From Trileptium ribeirensis (taxonomy: Eukaryota > Nematoda > Enoplea > Enoplida > Thoracostomopsidae), in NCBI GenBank assembly GCA_030248225.1, contig JASANE010000115.1:1-64000 (forward strand): 64,000 bases of DNA, in the 5' to 3' direction. This document shows positions 1-12,763 of this stretch, piece after piece; the stretch's first letter is position 1, and the number at the start of each line of letters is the position of its first letter. A model generated the notes under the pieces. The model worked only from the letters and a program-made list of their open reading frames with translations. It was not told the origin of the DNA and ran no database searches. Made by a program: the position numbers and the translations under genes.

Positions 1-2629
1 ATTGTCAGATCCGAAGTTGAATAACCACTGGCAATTTTTAATTTTTTTCGTCCGGAAGGCCTAAGTATTCAGAGAGCAACATATCGGCGCCAAAATTTTT
101 TGTAACTAATTAGTAAACTTTTGTTTTCGTCTAGAGGAGGTACACCTGTCCGTCCGAATCCTCAACAACACGGCCGGGCAATTTTTAATTTTTTTCTGTT
201 GGAAGGCTAAGATTCCTTCAGGAGCAAAATATCGTTCGGCGCCAAAATTTTGGTGCAAAATCCAAGCCTTTCAGAGGGGAAATCGCAGGATGCTCTCTGT
301 GTCCTCGCGGAGCCCACCGACCCAGCGGAAAATACGATCGCTTTTATTTGCCGCCGCGGTCCTTCCTATTTTCAGATCGCAATCAAGATGAAGGCGGCAC
401 ACACGACGCAAACAATCGAATATTCATCGCCGAGCCTCCAAGCGCGCCGAGGGGGGGCCGAAAACGGAGCATCGGAATCAACCGCGTTGGGCCTAAACTG
501 TTTTCCCATTATAGCACCGCATAGAGCACCGCCACTTCGTTCGGGAACTCTTAGATCGCATTTCTCGGCCCCACGCCGAGGGAGGCGGGGGGGTCCCTGC
601 GTTTTTAACCCAATTGCATTCCACACCGAGTATCATTCCTGCTTTAACTCATATCAACAAAAGGGCCGACACAATTATTTCACGGTATTTCGATTTGTAC
701 CGTTTATCAGCTGCTGATTTATTTTTTTTTTCCCGTAACTGACTACAATCAAAGTTTGCTCACTGGCGATCTGTGCGGCGACCGGTCGATCATCATTTTA
801 TTGGTACGATTTGAATTCCCGAGTCCCCCAGATCACCGGCAGATGCAGGTACACCTGGATTCATAAAAATTTTTGGACGCAAAAATTGGAGAATATTTTT
901 TTTCCTAAGCCACGAGGGGTCTTGTTATATATATAACAATTCGAATTTACGCAGTTGAGGAGTCCATTATTCGAGACGCCACTATTCGTCGATTCCTCAA
1001 ATAACCACAGGCAATTTTTAATTTTTTTGTTCCGAAAAGCCTAACAGCCAGGAGCAAGACATATAATTTTTGTCCAAAATTTATTAATTTTTTAACTATT
1101 TAAAATTACGTTAAGCGTGTGAGTCAATTTTTAATATTTTTTCCAACAAAAATTGCACATTTTTCAATGAATAATCGCGGAAAACCTATTATTTCGATGC
1201 GTATAGTATTGTGCTGATGATTATGATTGTTGTTGATCACGGCAAAAATTTTTTATGTTAAACACTAAAACTAAAATGAGTTAGTTAACGAGCCAAATGA
1301 ATGAATTAATTAGCTATTTTTTCACTATTTTCCAAGGGGTGCTCAGAGCAACTACACGTGGGGTTTTTCTATGTCACTGATCAATGAAAACTACATCAGT
1401 CTCTGCTAGCTAGGCCGTATATGATATTCAGTTAGTTAATGAGTCAATTTGATGCAAGTTTTAAAATCATCTCAAAAAGTTTTTGCGCTTGAAGTTATCA
1501 CATTATGCCTAACCGTTAATATGTTATTTTTAAGCCACTAATTTCAATGTGTGTGGAATCAATTAATTAATTACTAATTAGTTGATATTAATAATACTTA
1601 ATCAATTTAATATTTAGCTAGCTACTGCTGCCTTAACTTGTCCATTTGACATCCAAATTGTCTCAAAAGTTGATACTTATTACAAATTCTCGCTAAATAT
1701 TTAGTTCAAAATACATGCATAAATAAGATATAAAACATCTTTTTGTAATTATTACGTGTATAATATTAAATTATGATCAGCCTGGGGCTCAGAACTTTAA
1801 ATTTTCGGCTATGAGTTTTAGTTGATGAAAAATTTAACATACTGGGGAAGGTGTGAATTTTTTATTATTGTAAAATTTTTACTTAATTATACAGTATTTA
1901 AAATCAATAAAGGAACTCACACAACTATATAAAAATTATCGCATTTGCGAAAAGCCCAAGCCCAACCCCTCTCATGGAATTGCATACAGTTCAATTCGTT
2001 TTTCTTATGGGACACCAGTTTAGAAGCTCAGTGATCTACAACAATTTAGATACGTCTGACAAATTTAACGTGGCATTGTCTCATATTAAAGGGACGGCTA
2101 AGATATAAAATAAGCAAAACGGAATTTTTTTCTCACAAAAGTGTTCAGTTTGAGACTTTGATCTACGGTTGTCATACATATTTTTTCAGAACTTTTTTTA
2201 ATTATATTTTATAGCTAGACCTAGTTTTCAGACCCACGGCAAAAAACACACACAATTTCCACTCGGCACTCTCCTGCTTCTCAACCACAGTCACACTACG
2301 TCAACAAAACATGATTGTTCACAGAATTTAATCCTAATTCTAGTAAGTTCAACATTTTTCCAGTTTTGAAATCATGCACAATATTAAACTTAGTATTAAC
2401 TGGAAGACTTAAGATGACTTTTGAAACAGTCATATCGGAAATGGAAACCAAAAGAAACGAGATATTCTGAAAATTTTTCAAATTTGGGGAAATTTCCGTC
2501 TGTATCCCTCAAATTTCAATTGATTGAAATTTGTACCAAAAAGAAAAAAAAATTCACCTGGCTGATAGAGACAGACTATTGTGAAAACTGCGTCACCCAA
2601 ATTTCCGACTACAATGTACCTTGAACCGA

Positions 2630-2810
2630 TTTTACACATATATATTTTTAAAACATATAAATATGTATCTCAAAAATATATAAATATAATTCATATATAT
2701 GTATATATTTCATACATATATGATACATTCCATTCATTCACTTGATTTATTCATTGTATTGATGTGTTTGTTTATATGTGTATGTGTATGTATGTATAAT
2801 GTGCCATAAT
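2630..2810. repeat. AT/GT-rich microsatellite in left arm
   Basis: Runs of TATA, ATATGT and TGTATG dinucleotide and hexanucleotide repeats. The mirror copy lies at about 6540-6720 in the right arm, with different repeat numbers. Confidence 0.7.
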
Positions 2811-4579
2811 TCAAATTTGCTACCTACTCTGTTTTACACTCATTTGCTCTTGACTGAGCCATGAAAACTCAACGAATAATTTCTATTTTTTCTGTGAAAT
2901 TTGATTTGAAAAATGTTCAAAAATTCATAATGACGAACGAGACAAGAAACAAGGAAGAAAAAAGAAAAACTCTGTGAGACAGCAAAATCACTGATTATTT
3001 GAATTTTTAGAAAAAAAATTTTTTTTTTCGAAAAAATATATAGACTTTCACTGTAGATAATTTTAAAATAAAAAACATCCATTTTCCTTTTTTCATTATA
3101 ATAGTTCAAAATTAACAATATTATATTTTTATTCATCAATGTTTTTTTTTCGAAATATATAACCTGGGAATACGGCCAAATGTCAAACACGGTCTGAAAA
3201 TCGGTTTCCGAATTAGGATTTAAATATTGGAGCCCCGGACGCACCCGCCCGCCGGTGGGGACCACACAAGTGTAGTGGGGGCGCTCCGAACGCGAATTGT
3301 TCTCGGCGGCAAAGAGGAGCGGCCGCAGCTAAGCTGTCGGCTAGGTGACAAAAAAAAAACTATTCTAGTGGTATAGTAAGAGACGGGTCATTGAATGATG
3401 GAGCTTGAATTTTTTTTGGGGACTTTTTTGGGGTCCCGCAAAAACTAAACCATCGCAACCATTAAGGAAATTAATTAAAAACTGTTTTTTTAAAGGCAAA
3501 CGTCAAATTTCCGGCAAAAACCACGAAAAGATAACACCGCGCGCTGTGAGAAGTTATCAAATAAAAAGGTGCTATAATTATTCAAGAAATCAAAGATAGC
3601 ACGAACGAAACAGCAATTTGCCAAGCGGGGCCCGTATCCCAAAAACGAGAAAACCAAACTACCGAAATTATGAATTTTTGTCTCTTACTCGATTTGATTA
3701 CAAACTGATTAATTTTTTTTGCTAAAAATATAATTTTGCAAAAAAAATTAAGTATTTTTGACACGGCCACGCCGCCCGTGTCCCGAATATACGCGTCCAC
3801 CACGCCCCGCACATCTGTCTTCGGCCCGCCGCGGACCGAACGAACTGCCTCGTACGATTGAGATTAACGATTCGAACCACAGATCTCGTTCGGAATCCCC
3901 CTCCGGGATTCTTCGGTCAATCAATGCCCTTCCCGTTCCCAACCCAACCAAGAAACTAATTAACCTCTCCTTAAAATTCTCATGTCTTCAGAGTTGATTT
4001 TCGCTAACATGGGAATCCGTCGTTGAAGGACCAGTGGCCTCAGTCGGGGGACCAATGCAGTGACAATACTTCTCAAGCATCCAATGTATTATAACTGTAC
4101 CGAATCTGCAAAACTGAAAACAGTTTAATGTGTGCTTTTTCAAAAAGACGCATTAGCCGGATTGAAATTACTTTTTCTGTAGGGTCTTGTTTCAGAACGC
4201 GCCGGGACAGCCCTATATGTTCAAATGTCGCATAAACCAGGACTGCGCATGGGCTGCGGCTATACGAGATGAGCTCTGGAATATTGAATTCTTTGATAGC
4301 CGAGGACCCGCGGGTTGGCTAACCCTCGGTACGCGTTCAACGTGAGGACGCGCGGGGGTGTAGCGCGAGGATTGTACTTCCGATATTTTTAATAAATGTC
4401 TGACTGAGTATGATTTAGTGGGCACGTAATCTGAAATTTCGGTTGAGGTCTAAACTCGATACTAGGTGGTTTTCGCCGCTGCTTGGTTCCATTTATTGAT
4501 CAGTGAGAGCCGCCATTCGATATGGCTCAATTTTTTTCCTCTTTGTTAAGAACTACTTATAGCCGAATGGTCCATTCAT

Positions 4580-4620
4580 TCATAGGCGCTATCTAAATGT
4601 CTTTTAGATAGCGCCTATGA
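4580..4620. repeat. Perfect hairpin at the palindrome centre
   Basis: Positions 4580-4597 and 4603-4620 are perfect 18-bp reverse complements with a 5-base loop (4598-4602). The near absence of a spacer is what a folded single molecule or a recent head-to-head duplication would leave. Confidence 0.9.
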
Positions 4621-7600
4621 AATGGAATGGACCATTCAGTCTTTTAAGTAGTTCTTAACAAAGAGGAAAATTAAGCCATATCGATGGCAGCACTCACTGA
4701 TCAATAAATGGAACCAAGCAGCGGCCTGTAGAAACCACCTAGTAATATCGAGCGTTGGTATTAAAGAGAACCTCAACCGAAATTTCGGTACATTGCCCAC
4801 TAAATAGTACTGCTACGTCGTTTAGACATTGTAAAAATATCGGAACCTTGAAAATGTCTCATGTCAGAACCTCCCCGCGCGGAAATGTCCTCACGTTGAA
4901 GGTACACATTACCGAGGGGTTTAGCCACAACCCGCGGGTATCCGCTATCAAAGAATTCAATATTCCAGAGCTCATCTCGTATAGCCGCACCCATGCGCAG
5001 TCCTGGTTTATGTGACATTTGAACATATAGGGCTGTCCAGCACTGCATTCCCTGAACAAGACCCTACAGAAAAAGTAATTTCAATCCGGCTAAATAGCGC
5101 TTTTGGAAGCACACATTAAACTGTTTTCGTTTACAGATTCGTACAGTTATAATACATTGGATGCTTAGAAATATTGTCATGTCATTGGTCACTACCACAA
5201 CTGAGGCCACCTAGTCCTTACAACGACGGATTCCCATGTTATAGAAATGACTCTGAAGACATGAGAAATTTTTAAGGAGAGGTTAACTAGTTTCTTGGTT
5301 GGGTTGGGAATGAAGGGCATTGATTGACCAAAGATCCGGAGGATTCCCAAACGAGTATATAATTAATTTCGATCGATTTTAATCTCGATGCTCAAATACC
5401 GAGGTACGAGGGCAGTTGCCTGGTCCTCGGGGGGTCTTCGGTCACCCGGCGGGGTGAACCGAGGCGGATGTGCGGTACATTGGACACCCATATATTCGGA
5501 ACCTGCGGCATCGCCGTGTGGGATATTCCGCTGTGGGAATGCTTGAGTTTTTGCAAAATTATATTTTTAGCAAAGTGGTGACAATAGTTTGTAATCCGGA
5601 TGAGTAAGAGACAAATTGATAGGCTGAGATCCTTGGTTTACTGGCTTGGATTCGGTGCTTGGCAATGCCTGTTTCGTTCGTGCTATTGTTTGATTTGCTT
5701 GAATAATTATAGCACCTTATTATACCGATAAGGCTCTCAGCAGCGCGGTGTTATCTTTTCGTCGTTTCCGAAAATTTGACGTTTCCAGGCTCAGGTTGGA
5801 ATTTGACAGTTAATTAATTTCCTTAATGGTTGGGATCGCGGTGATGGACTAAACTGCGGATGCAAAACCCGTCGAGCTGCATCATTCAATGACCGGTAAT
5901 AAACGATATACTACTATACCACTAATAATTTTTGTCACCTAGCGACAGCTTAGCTGCAGCCCACTCAAATATTTTTGGCCGACGATACACGTTCGACACC
6001 ACTACACTTGTGTGGTCCCAGCAAGTGTTGGGGGCGGGGGCATGCGAAATCCAGGCTTTCCAATATTTAAATCCTAATTTGGAAAAACAAAAATGTCTCC
6101 ATTATGTTGCAGGGACCGTGTTTGACATTTGTGGGCCGTACTCACGTCCAGGCGCTGACCCTCCAATACTTCGATGTCTAAAATTTTACACAACAGTTTA
6201 TATATTTGGAAAAAAACATTGATGAAATGATATAATATTGTTAATTTTGAACTATTATAATGAAAAGGAAAATGATGTTCTATTTTAAAATTATACAAAT
6301 TTTCAGTGAAAGTCTATATATTTTTTCGAAAAAAATTTTTTTTCTAAAATTCAAATAATTTTTATAGTAGAATTTGCTATTGCTAGCAAGAGTTTTTCTT
6401 TTTTCTTCCTTGTTTCTTGTATCATCATTATGGATTTTTGAACATTTCAAGGTCGAATTTCACAGAAAAATAGAAATTTATTCGTTGAGTTTTCATCACT
6501 CATCAAGCAAATGAGTGTAAAACAGGAGTATACACAATTTGAATTATGGCACATTATACATACATACACATACACATATAAACAAACACATAAATACAAT
6601 GAATAATCAAGTGAATGAATGGAATGTATTATATATGTATGTATTTGAAATATATACATATATATGAATTATATTTATATATTTTGAGATATATATTTAT
6701 ATGTTTTAGAAATATATATGTGTAAATCGGTTCAAGGTACTATCTAGTACGGAAATTTGGTGAAAACACGGTTTTTCATCCACAATAGTCTGTCTCTATC
6801 AGCCAGGTGAATTTTTTCTTTTTAATTACGAGAATAATTAAAATGGGTAAAAATTTGAGGGATACCTAGGGTGACGGAAACCCTGGTAAATGGTATGCTA
6901 CTGATCTGTTCGTTTCTTTGGTTCCATGAAGACCGCTGTGTTTTTTCCGATAATTAGGCTGTTTTCGAAACCAGTCTTAGTCTTCAGTTAATACTAAGTT
7001 TAATATTGTGCATGATTTCGAAACATATTCTGGAACTTGAACTTACTAAAGCTAGGATTAGGATTCTGTGAACAATCATGTTTTGTTGACATCATATAAC
7101 TGTGGTTAGAAAAGCAGAAATGCATGGAAATATCTGTGTTTTTCGTAATTCTTAAAAACTAGTGTTTACCGTTTAGCTATGATCCCAACTAAGGTAAAAA
7201 AAGTTCTGAAAATGCTATGACAATGGTTTAGATCAAAGTCCTCAAACGGGAACACTTTTGTGAACCCGTTTTACTTATTTTATATCTTAGCCATATATTT
7301 TAATATAGACAAGATGCCACATGAGAATTGTAAATTTGTAGACGTATCTAAATTGTTGTAGATCACTGAGCTTCTAAACTGGTGTCCCATAAGAAACGAA
7401 TTGAACTGTATGTCCAATTCAGTGAGAGGGGTTGGGCTTGGGCTTCTTCGCAAATGCGATAAGTGATATTTATATAGTTGTGTTGCTCTTGAGCCTTTGT
7501 TGCAACTTTAGATGCTTGTATGAGCTAAGTCAAAAACTTGATAATAAAAATTCACACCTCCCCATATATTAGGGTAATTGACTAAAACTTCATAGGGACA

Positions 7601-9513
7601 AAAATTTAAAGTTCTGAGCCCAGGCTGATCATAATTTAATACTAGTACACGTAATAAATTACAAAAAGTGAGCGGAGAAAAAGGCAAAGTGTTTTATATC
7701 TTATTTATGTATACATGTATTTGAACTAAATATTTAAGCAATTTATAATAAGTATCAACTTTTAGACAATTGATGTCAAATGGACCATACAAGCAGGCAG
7801 GTAGCTAGCTAAATATTAAATTGAACTAGTATTATTAATATCAACTAATTAGCTAATTAATTAACTGATTAGCACACATGAAAAAGTCATAGCGCTTTAA
7901 AAATAACATATTAACGGTCAGCGCATCGATAACTTCAGAGCACAAAAACCATTTTGAGATGATTTTAAAACTTGCATCAAATTGACTAATTAACTAACTG
8001 AATATCATATACGGCCTAGCTTAGGAGTTTCAGCAATGTTATTCATTGATCAGTGACATAGAAACCCCACGTGTGCATTGTCTGAGCACCTTGAAAATAG
8101 TAAAAAATAGCTAATTAATTGGTAATTAGCTAGTTAACTAACTAGTTAGCATGTTTTTAACATCCTCGAATAGTAATAAACAGCAGATTGGTAATCAGCA
8201 CTGAGAGATGTACTATACGCATCAAAATAATAGGTTTGCACAAATTATTCATTGAAAAATGTGCAATTTTTGTTTGAAAATATTAAAAATTGACTCACAC
8301 GCTTAACTAATTAAATAGTTAAAAAATTAATAAATTTTGACAAAAACTATATGTCTTGCTCCTGAAGGATATTAGGCCTTTCGAACAAAAAAATTAAAAA
8401 TTGCCCCTGTGGTTATTGAGGACTTCGATCGACGGACGGACAGACATGTGTGGCGACGTATCGAATAATGGACTTGTCAACTAGTAAATTCGAATTATTT
8501 ACTTGTATTGGCGGTCCCGCGTTGTCGCCGAGGTTGTTTGATCCGCTTCCTGATATCTTCTCCAATTATGTTTACGTCCAAACAATGAATCCAGGTGTAC
8601 GTTTCTTGTGATCGCCACGAAAGTACCGTTCGACCGGAGGAATGTGTGTCGGTGAGAATTGTGGGGACTGTTCGTCAATCGGTACGATGATGATCGACAG
8701 TCGTGCACACAGATCGCCAGTGAGCAAACTTTGATTGTAGTCAGTTACTGTTATAATAAATCAGCAGCTGATAAACGGTACAAATCGAATACAGTGAAGT
8801 AATTGTGTCGTCGTTTCGTTGATATGAGTCAAAGCAGGAATAATACTCATCTGAATGCAATTGGGTTAAAACCACAGAAACCGTCCTCCTCGCATTGGGG
8901 CGAATACGACGGTTTCGGTGGTTTTAACCCGAACGAAGTGGCGGTGCTCTATGCAGTGCTATAATGAATCGTTGATGTAGCCGAAGGTAATTAAATTCGA
9001 TGCTGCCATTTCTGATGTAACCAGCGCCTTGGAGGCTCGCGATGAATATTTCAATTGTTTGCGTCATATTGTCCGCCTTCATCTTCATTCGATCTGAAAT
9101 ACAGAAGACCGCGGCAGCACCAGAAGCACAATAAAGCAATCATCTTCGCTGGGGTCGATAATTCGCGGTTCTCCGCGACACAGACATGTGGTGCCGATTT
9201 TCCCCTCTGACGAAAACAAAAGGCTTTGCTAATTCACCAAAAAATTTTGACACAAACGATATGTCTTGCTCCTGAAGGATATTAGGCCTTCCGAACAAAA
9301 AAATTAAAAATTGCCCCAGTAGTTATTGAGGACTTCGATCGACGGACGGACAGACAGGTGGTGCCGATTTTCCCCTCTAACTTAACCGGCGAAGGTAAGG
9401 TATACTACAGCACAATATATATATCCATAGCTAAGCATATGATAAGGAAAAGTTACATCGCTAAGTACGTATTGCTAACATAACTCCATAGGTCAAGAGC
9501 AATACTCGCTCTG

Positions 9514-10373
9514 CTAATTCAAACCTCTTTTCATTGCCTCTACAAGAATCATTTGAGCTCCGACAGTCTCTGGGTTGAGTCTAGCTCTGTCTTTCCGAGT
9601 AACTCTGCCACCAGTTGAAAAATATCTCTCTGATTCAGCATTCGAAGCTTGAATAACCAATATTTGCTTTGCAGCACAGGAAAGAAGTGGAAAACGAAAC
9701 TTCTGGTGACCCCACCATTTTAATGAAATGAAATGAAAATCGGTAGAAAACATAGGCGCGGCCAATGATTCGTAACGTTCAGTTTCTTGTCGGAAGGCAA
9801 GCTCGAATTCAGCTTCTGTATAGATGTGCCTCGACTTTGAGTGTTCTGTGGAAGTACGGTATTTCGCAAATGAGTCCAACTTCGAAGCCTTCGAGGTGCT
9901 TGGCCCTTGTTCACTGCTCACAGGTGCCGTTTCAGCAGCAATAGCAACATTGACCGGATCTGTGTTGGGTCGTTGGGAATTTGGTTTTGCGAAAGCTTCA
10001 ACACATTGTATAGCTTGCTTTCGAAAAATAGCCTTATCATTCGGATTCTCGCAAAACAAAAACTCTTTCAACGTAGGATCCAAATATGTCGCAGCAAAAT
10101 GCAAGCTTGCTATACTGGTCCACATTTTATCATCCAGCGTTTTCACCAGCTCTGCTTTGAGAACGTTGGCGGAACGACTTGCGGCAGTGATCCTGCTTGG
10201 TCGAAGGACCATTGTGCACGCAACTCCGAATACTTCAGCGCCATTTTCGTCGTAAACCGCTCTAAACAGTTTCCAAACATCACTACGCTTTGTGGTTGAC
10301 TCCTTTAATGTATAAATTCCTTCTTTTATTTTTTCGTTATATCTGTTTCCATTATATACTCTAAATCATAAAT
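9514..10373 (-). pseudogene. hAT-superfamily transposase, internally deleted
   Basis: The minus-strand frame has its clearest open part at 10212-9514 (232 codons). Its C-terminus has the hAT dimerisation signature: WWG near residue 166, then a hydrophobic segment, then NAESERYFSTGGRV and the RxRLxPE region. Upstream of the ATG at 10212 the same frame stays open to about 10350 and carries a BED-finger-like start (SDVWKLF, then a single VACT instead of a full Cys pair). The RNase H catalytic core expected between the finger and the C-terminal domain is missing, and the finger runs directly into the last third of the protein. hAT transposases are usually 500-700 residues, so this is a deletion derivative and is not expected to be active. 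Confidence 0.8.
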
Positions 10374-10818
10374 CTTGCTGTAATAAGAACAACATTACAA
10401 CAGTAAGGCACTTTACAAATGTATTCACAAAAGAAATTTACAACCGTTGGGTTTCTACCCAAGGTAATTGCAGACATATTAATTCAACTCTGCTGCTACG
10501 TGGCTTCGTAGTAATCTCAGCAAATTCGCAATTGAGTGAGCCGAGATTTGGTGAATCGTTAGATCCTACCCATATCAATGGAACGTTAGTAGCTACACAG
10601 TTACCTCTTGCACTGGCCGGCCTTGGTAAAATATATGCACTTGTATACAAGTCATGTTCCAGTGACTATGTCCCTTAAATAGTGTCACGTGCTCGTGTGG
10701 TTTACAAAAGTGAATAAATTTTTTTGCATTGTTTGTAAATTTTCTTTTCAGGCGAAACCATGTGTTTGTGTTTGTAATTGCTTGAAACTAATTGCAGAAG
10801 GTGCCTCTAATGTAAAAG

Positions 10819-10906
10819 ATAACCGGGTCATCCGGGCAAGGGTGTGACCCGGTGACCCGGTCGAAAAATGTGACCCGAATGACCCGGTGACCCGGTTTCA
10901 ACGCTG
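10819..10906 (-). repeat. Short tandem/subterminal repeats of GACCCGGT
   Basis: At least six variants of GTGACCCGG(T) occur within 90 bases. Arrays of short motifs like this next to a terminus are typical transposase-binding subterminal repeats of hAT elements; that role is inferred. Confidence 0.55.
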
Positions 10907-11690
10907 ATTGAGACGAAATTTGAAGGAAGGCTGTTTGAACATATTTAGCTTTACAATTCTATATTGCCCATATTCTGTACTCAGCCGCACTTTTAAATGT
11001 TTGTATTCTACTTACTAGAACCTAATGTATACATTTATATATGTGTTCCAGAACAAACTAATGTTATAAACGCCAATGAATTTTAGATTTCGAAATGATA
11101 AACTTACGGCATAAACTTACTATGATTCTATAATTTTTGCTGCTTTACAAAACTATTACACCACTGCTTTTTAGACAGGCTTTTATACGTTTACTGTCGA
11201 ATTATTTTATTGCGAGACAAACTGTTGCGCTGCTATGGTGCGAATATAAACTATTTTTAGTTGGCGCTTGTGTATGTGTACGTTCAAAGCGCTTTTGAAC
11301 GCAAATATTTTGCGTTTTGTGTTATATTATTCGATATTGTCAGATGGTCATTATGCTCATTGTTTTGGATGGTACTTTCAACCTTCTTTTCTTAAGTCAG
11401 CATAATATAAATTGAATTCTAAGACATTTGTCATACATATATTTACGTCAATTTTAAAGAGAATTATAACTGTTGAAATTAATATGTTGCAGCAGTGACA
11501 GTTGAACATTTATCAAATCTAAAGAATGAGGTAACCCTGTATATGTTGCAGCGTTTTCCGTCGGTGGGCCACAGCAACCAACATAAGGGGATGTCACATG
11601 GTTCCCAAAATTCTAACAAACCCTGGTTGCAACACAGTATTTTTCTATATTTTCCCTTGATTAATGATACCAAAAATGCATTACGGAGGA
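10907..11690. other. Intergenic, nothing recognised
   Basis: AT-rich sequence on both strands with no frame that looks coding, no repeat arrays and no structured RNA that I can recognise. Confidence 0.5.
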
Positions 11691-11717
11691 GCGTTCGCAG
11701 TTTCTGGGGGGGGTCAG

Positions 11718-11802
11718 GTCGAAAACGCACGTATCATCAAACACGGGCCAACATTTGAGTGTAGGGAAGTGTCATACCCTTCCTTAATGGACTCTTGATA
11801 AT
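11718..11802 (+). mobile_element. One end of a MITE (same family as 23736-24152)
   Basis: The stretch from CGAAAACGCACG to the TTAATGGACTCTTG region closely matches the right inverted repeat of the MITE at 24076-24152, including the central ATCAAACACG motif. The opposite end is not recognisable upstream, so this is a partial copy. Confidence 0.55.
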
Positions 11803-12763
11803 ACTAATATTTAATTGAGTTGTTCCTTACCTGGGTTATAGATTTTGTTCTGATTTTGATAAGGGTTAATTTAGAGAGAGTTACATTTTCAAGATGCTAT
11901 ATGTTTATACATTTAGAACTCAGGTTTTGTGTGTACAAAATTGAAAACGGCCAAAAGGCTAAAATATTTTGTTCGGTTATATTTTAATTTACAGATTTTA
12001 GTGGGTGTTAGGTATACCGTAACTGCGAGTTGAGTCTTCTAAAATTTAGACATGCTATATGGATTTTGGTCCACAGTTTTCTACAAATCTGTGTCATTCT
12101 CCTATTGAAGGAGTTTTGTGAACTAAAAGTTGTGTTACTTTTATTGCATTAGCTGGTAGATCATTGTATATAAACTAATGCACAGATATGTAGCACTGCT
12201 TTAAAACTGCATTATTGGCATTGTTATGCTATAAATAGTATATACTTCGGCAATTTACTAGTAAACAATCATATTTTCGTCAAAATAACTTGTTCAAATT
12301 TTACAAAATACAAAAAAATTAATTAGAGTGTGCTTACAGTGATATCACATAGGGACGAATCCAAAATTCACAACGGATATATTTTTACAGCTTGCAACTT
12401 TATTTTTGTATATATTGACAATTTTACCAGGTTGAAACGAAAAACTGCTTCAAAGTAGGGTGAATTTTCACTATAAGCACAAGGACACTCTGGAGTATTT
12501 TTAGACGTTAAGTTTTCTGTCAACAAAATAACATCATTTAAGGAGAATAAAGCAGTAACGCTAACAAAAACTCAAATTACAATAAAAAATTATTTTTAGC
12601 TGAAAACATAGCCATACATGAAGCGCTTAATTATGAATGTATCTTGTAAATGAAATGACTCTTGTCATCCAAATGTGCAGCGTGATAGTTCTATTGAGTA
12701 CCTGGTCGAAAGCTTTCATTGAAGTCTAGAATCTGTTCGATTCATCGTATTTACTACCTGCGC
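11803..12763. other. Intergenic, nothing recognised
   Basis: AT-rich, with no convincing coding frame or repeat. It may be upstream sequence of the Ser-rich frame that follows. Confidence 0.5.

Larger units (their letters stand above)
1..9390. repeat. Giant imperfect palindrome (inverted repeat, arms about 4.6-4.75 kb)
   Basis: The right half is the reverse complement of the left half, with the centre near 4600. Matching landmarks include 655-720 with 8760-8830, 1341-1378 with 8051-8087, 1990-2020 with 7380-7420, 2840-3060 with 6300-6520, and 4212-4290 with 4962-5040. The left arm reaches the window edge; homology on the right fades near 9345-9390. Divergence is patchy: long near-identical runs alternate with short scrambled stretches and many small indels. 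No open frame inside is conserved between the arms, so I call no gene. It could be an old foldback structure or a long-read hairpin artefact. Confidence 0.9.
9514..10906 (-). mobile_element. hAT element remnant with recognisable 5' terminus
   Basis: Read on the minus strand, sequence starting at 10906 begins CAGCGTTGAAACCGGG, which fits a hAT terminus (CA-start), followed by subterminal ACCGGGTCA repeats. The transposase remnant lies downstream on the same strand. I could not find the matching inverted end on the left; it may be lost at the junction with the palindrome. Confidence 0.5.

Noticed and set aside
250..717. Open frames inside the palindrome arms (for example 250-717, 2840-3265, 5932-6222)
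   Set aside because: The mirror arm does not keep any of them in frame, composition is not coding-like and no domain is recognisable.
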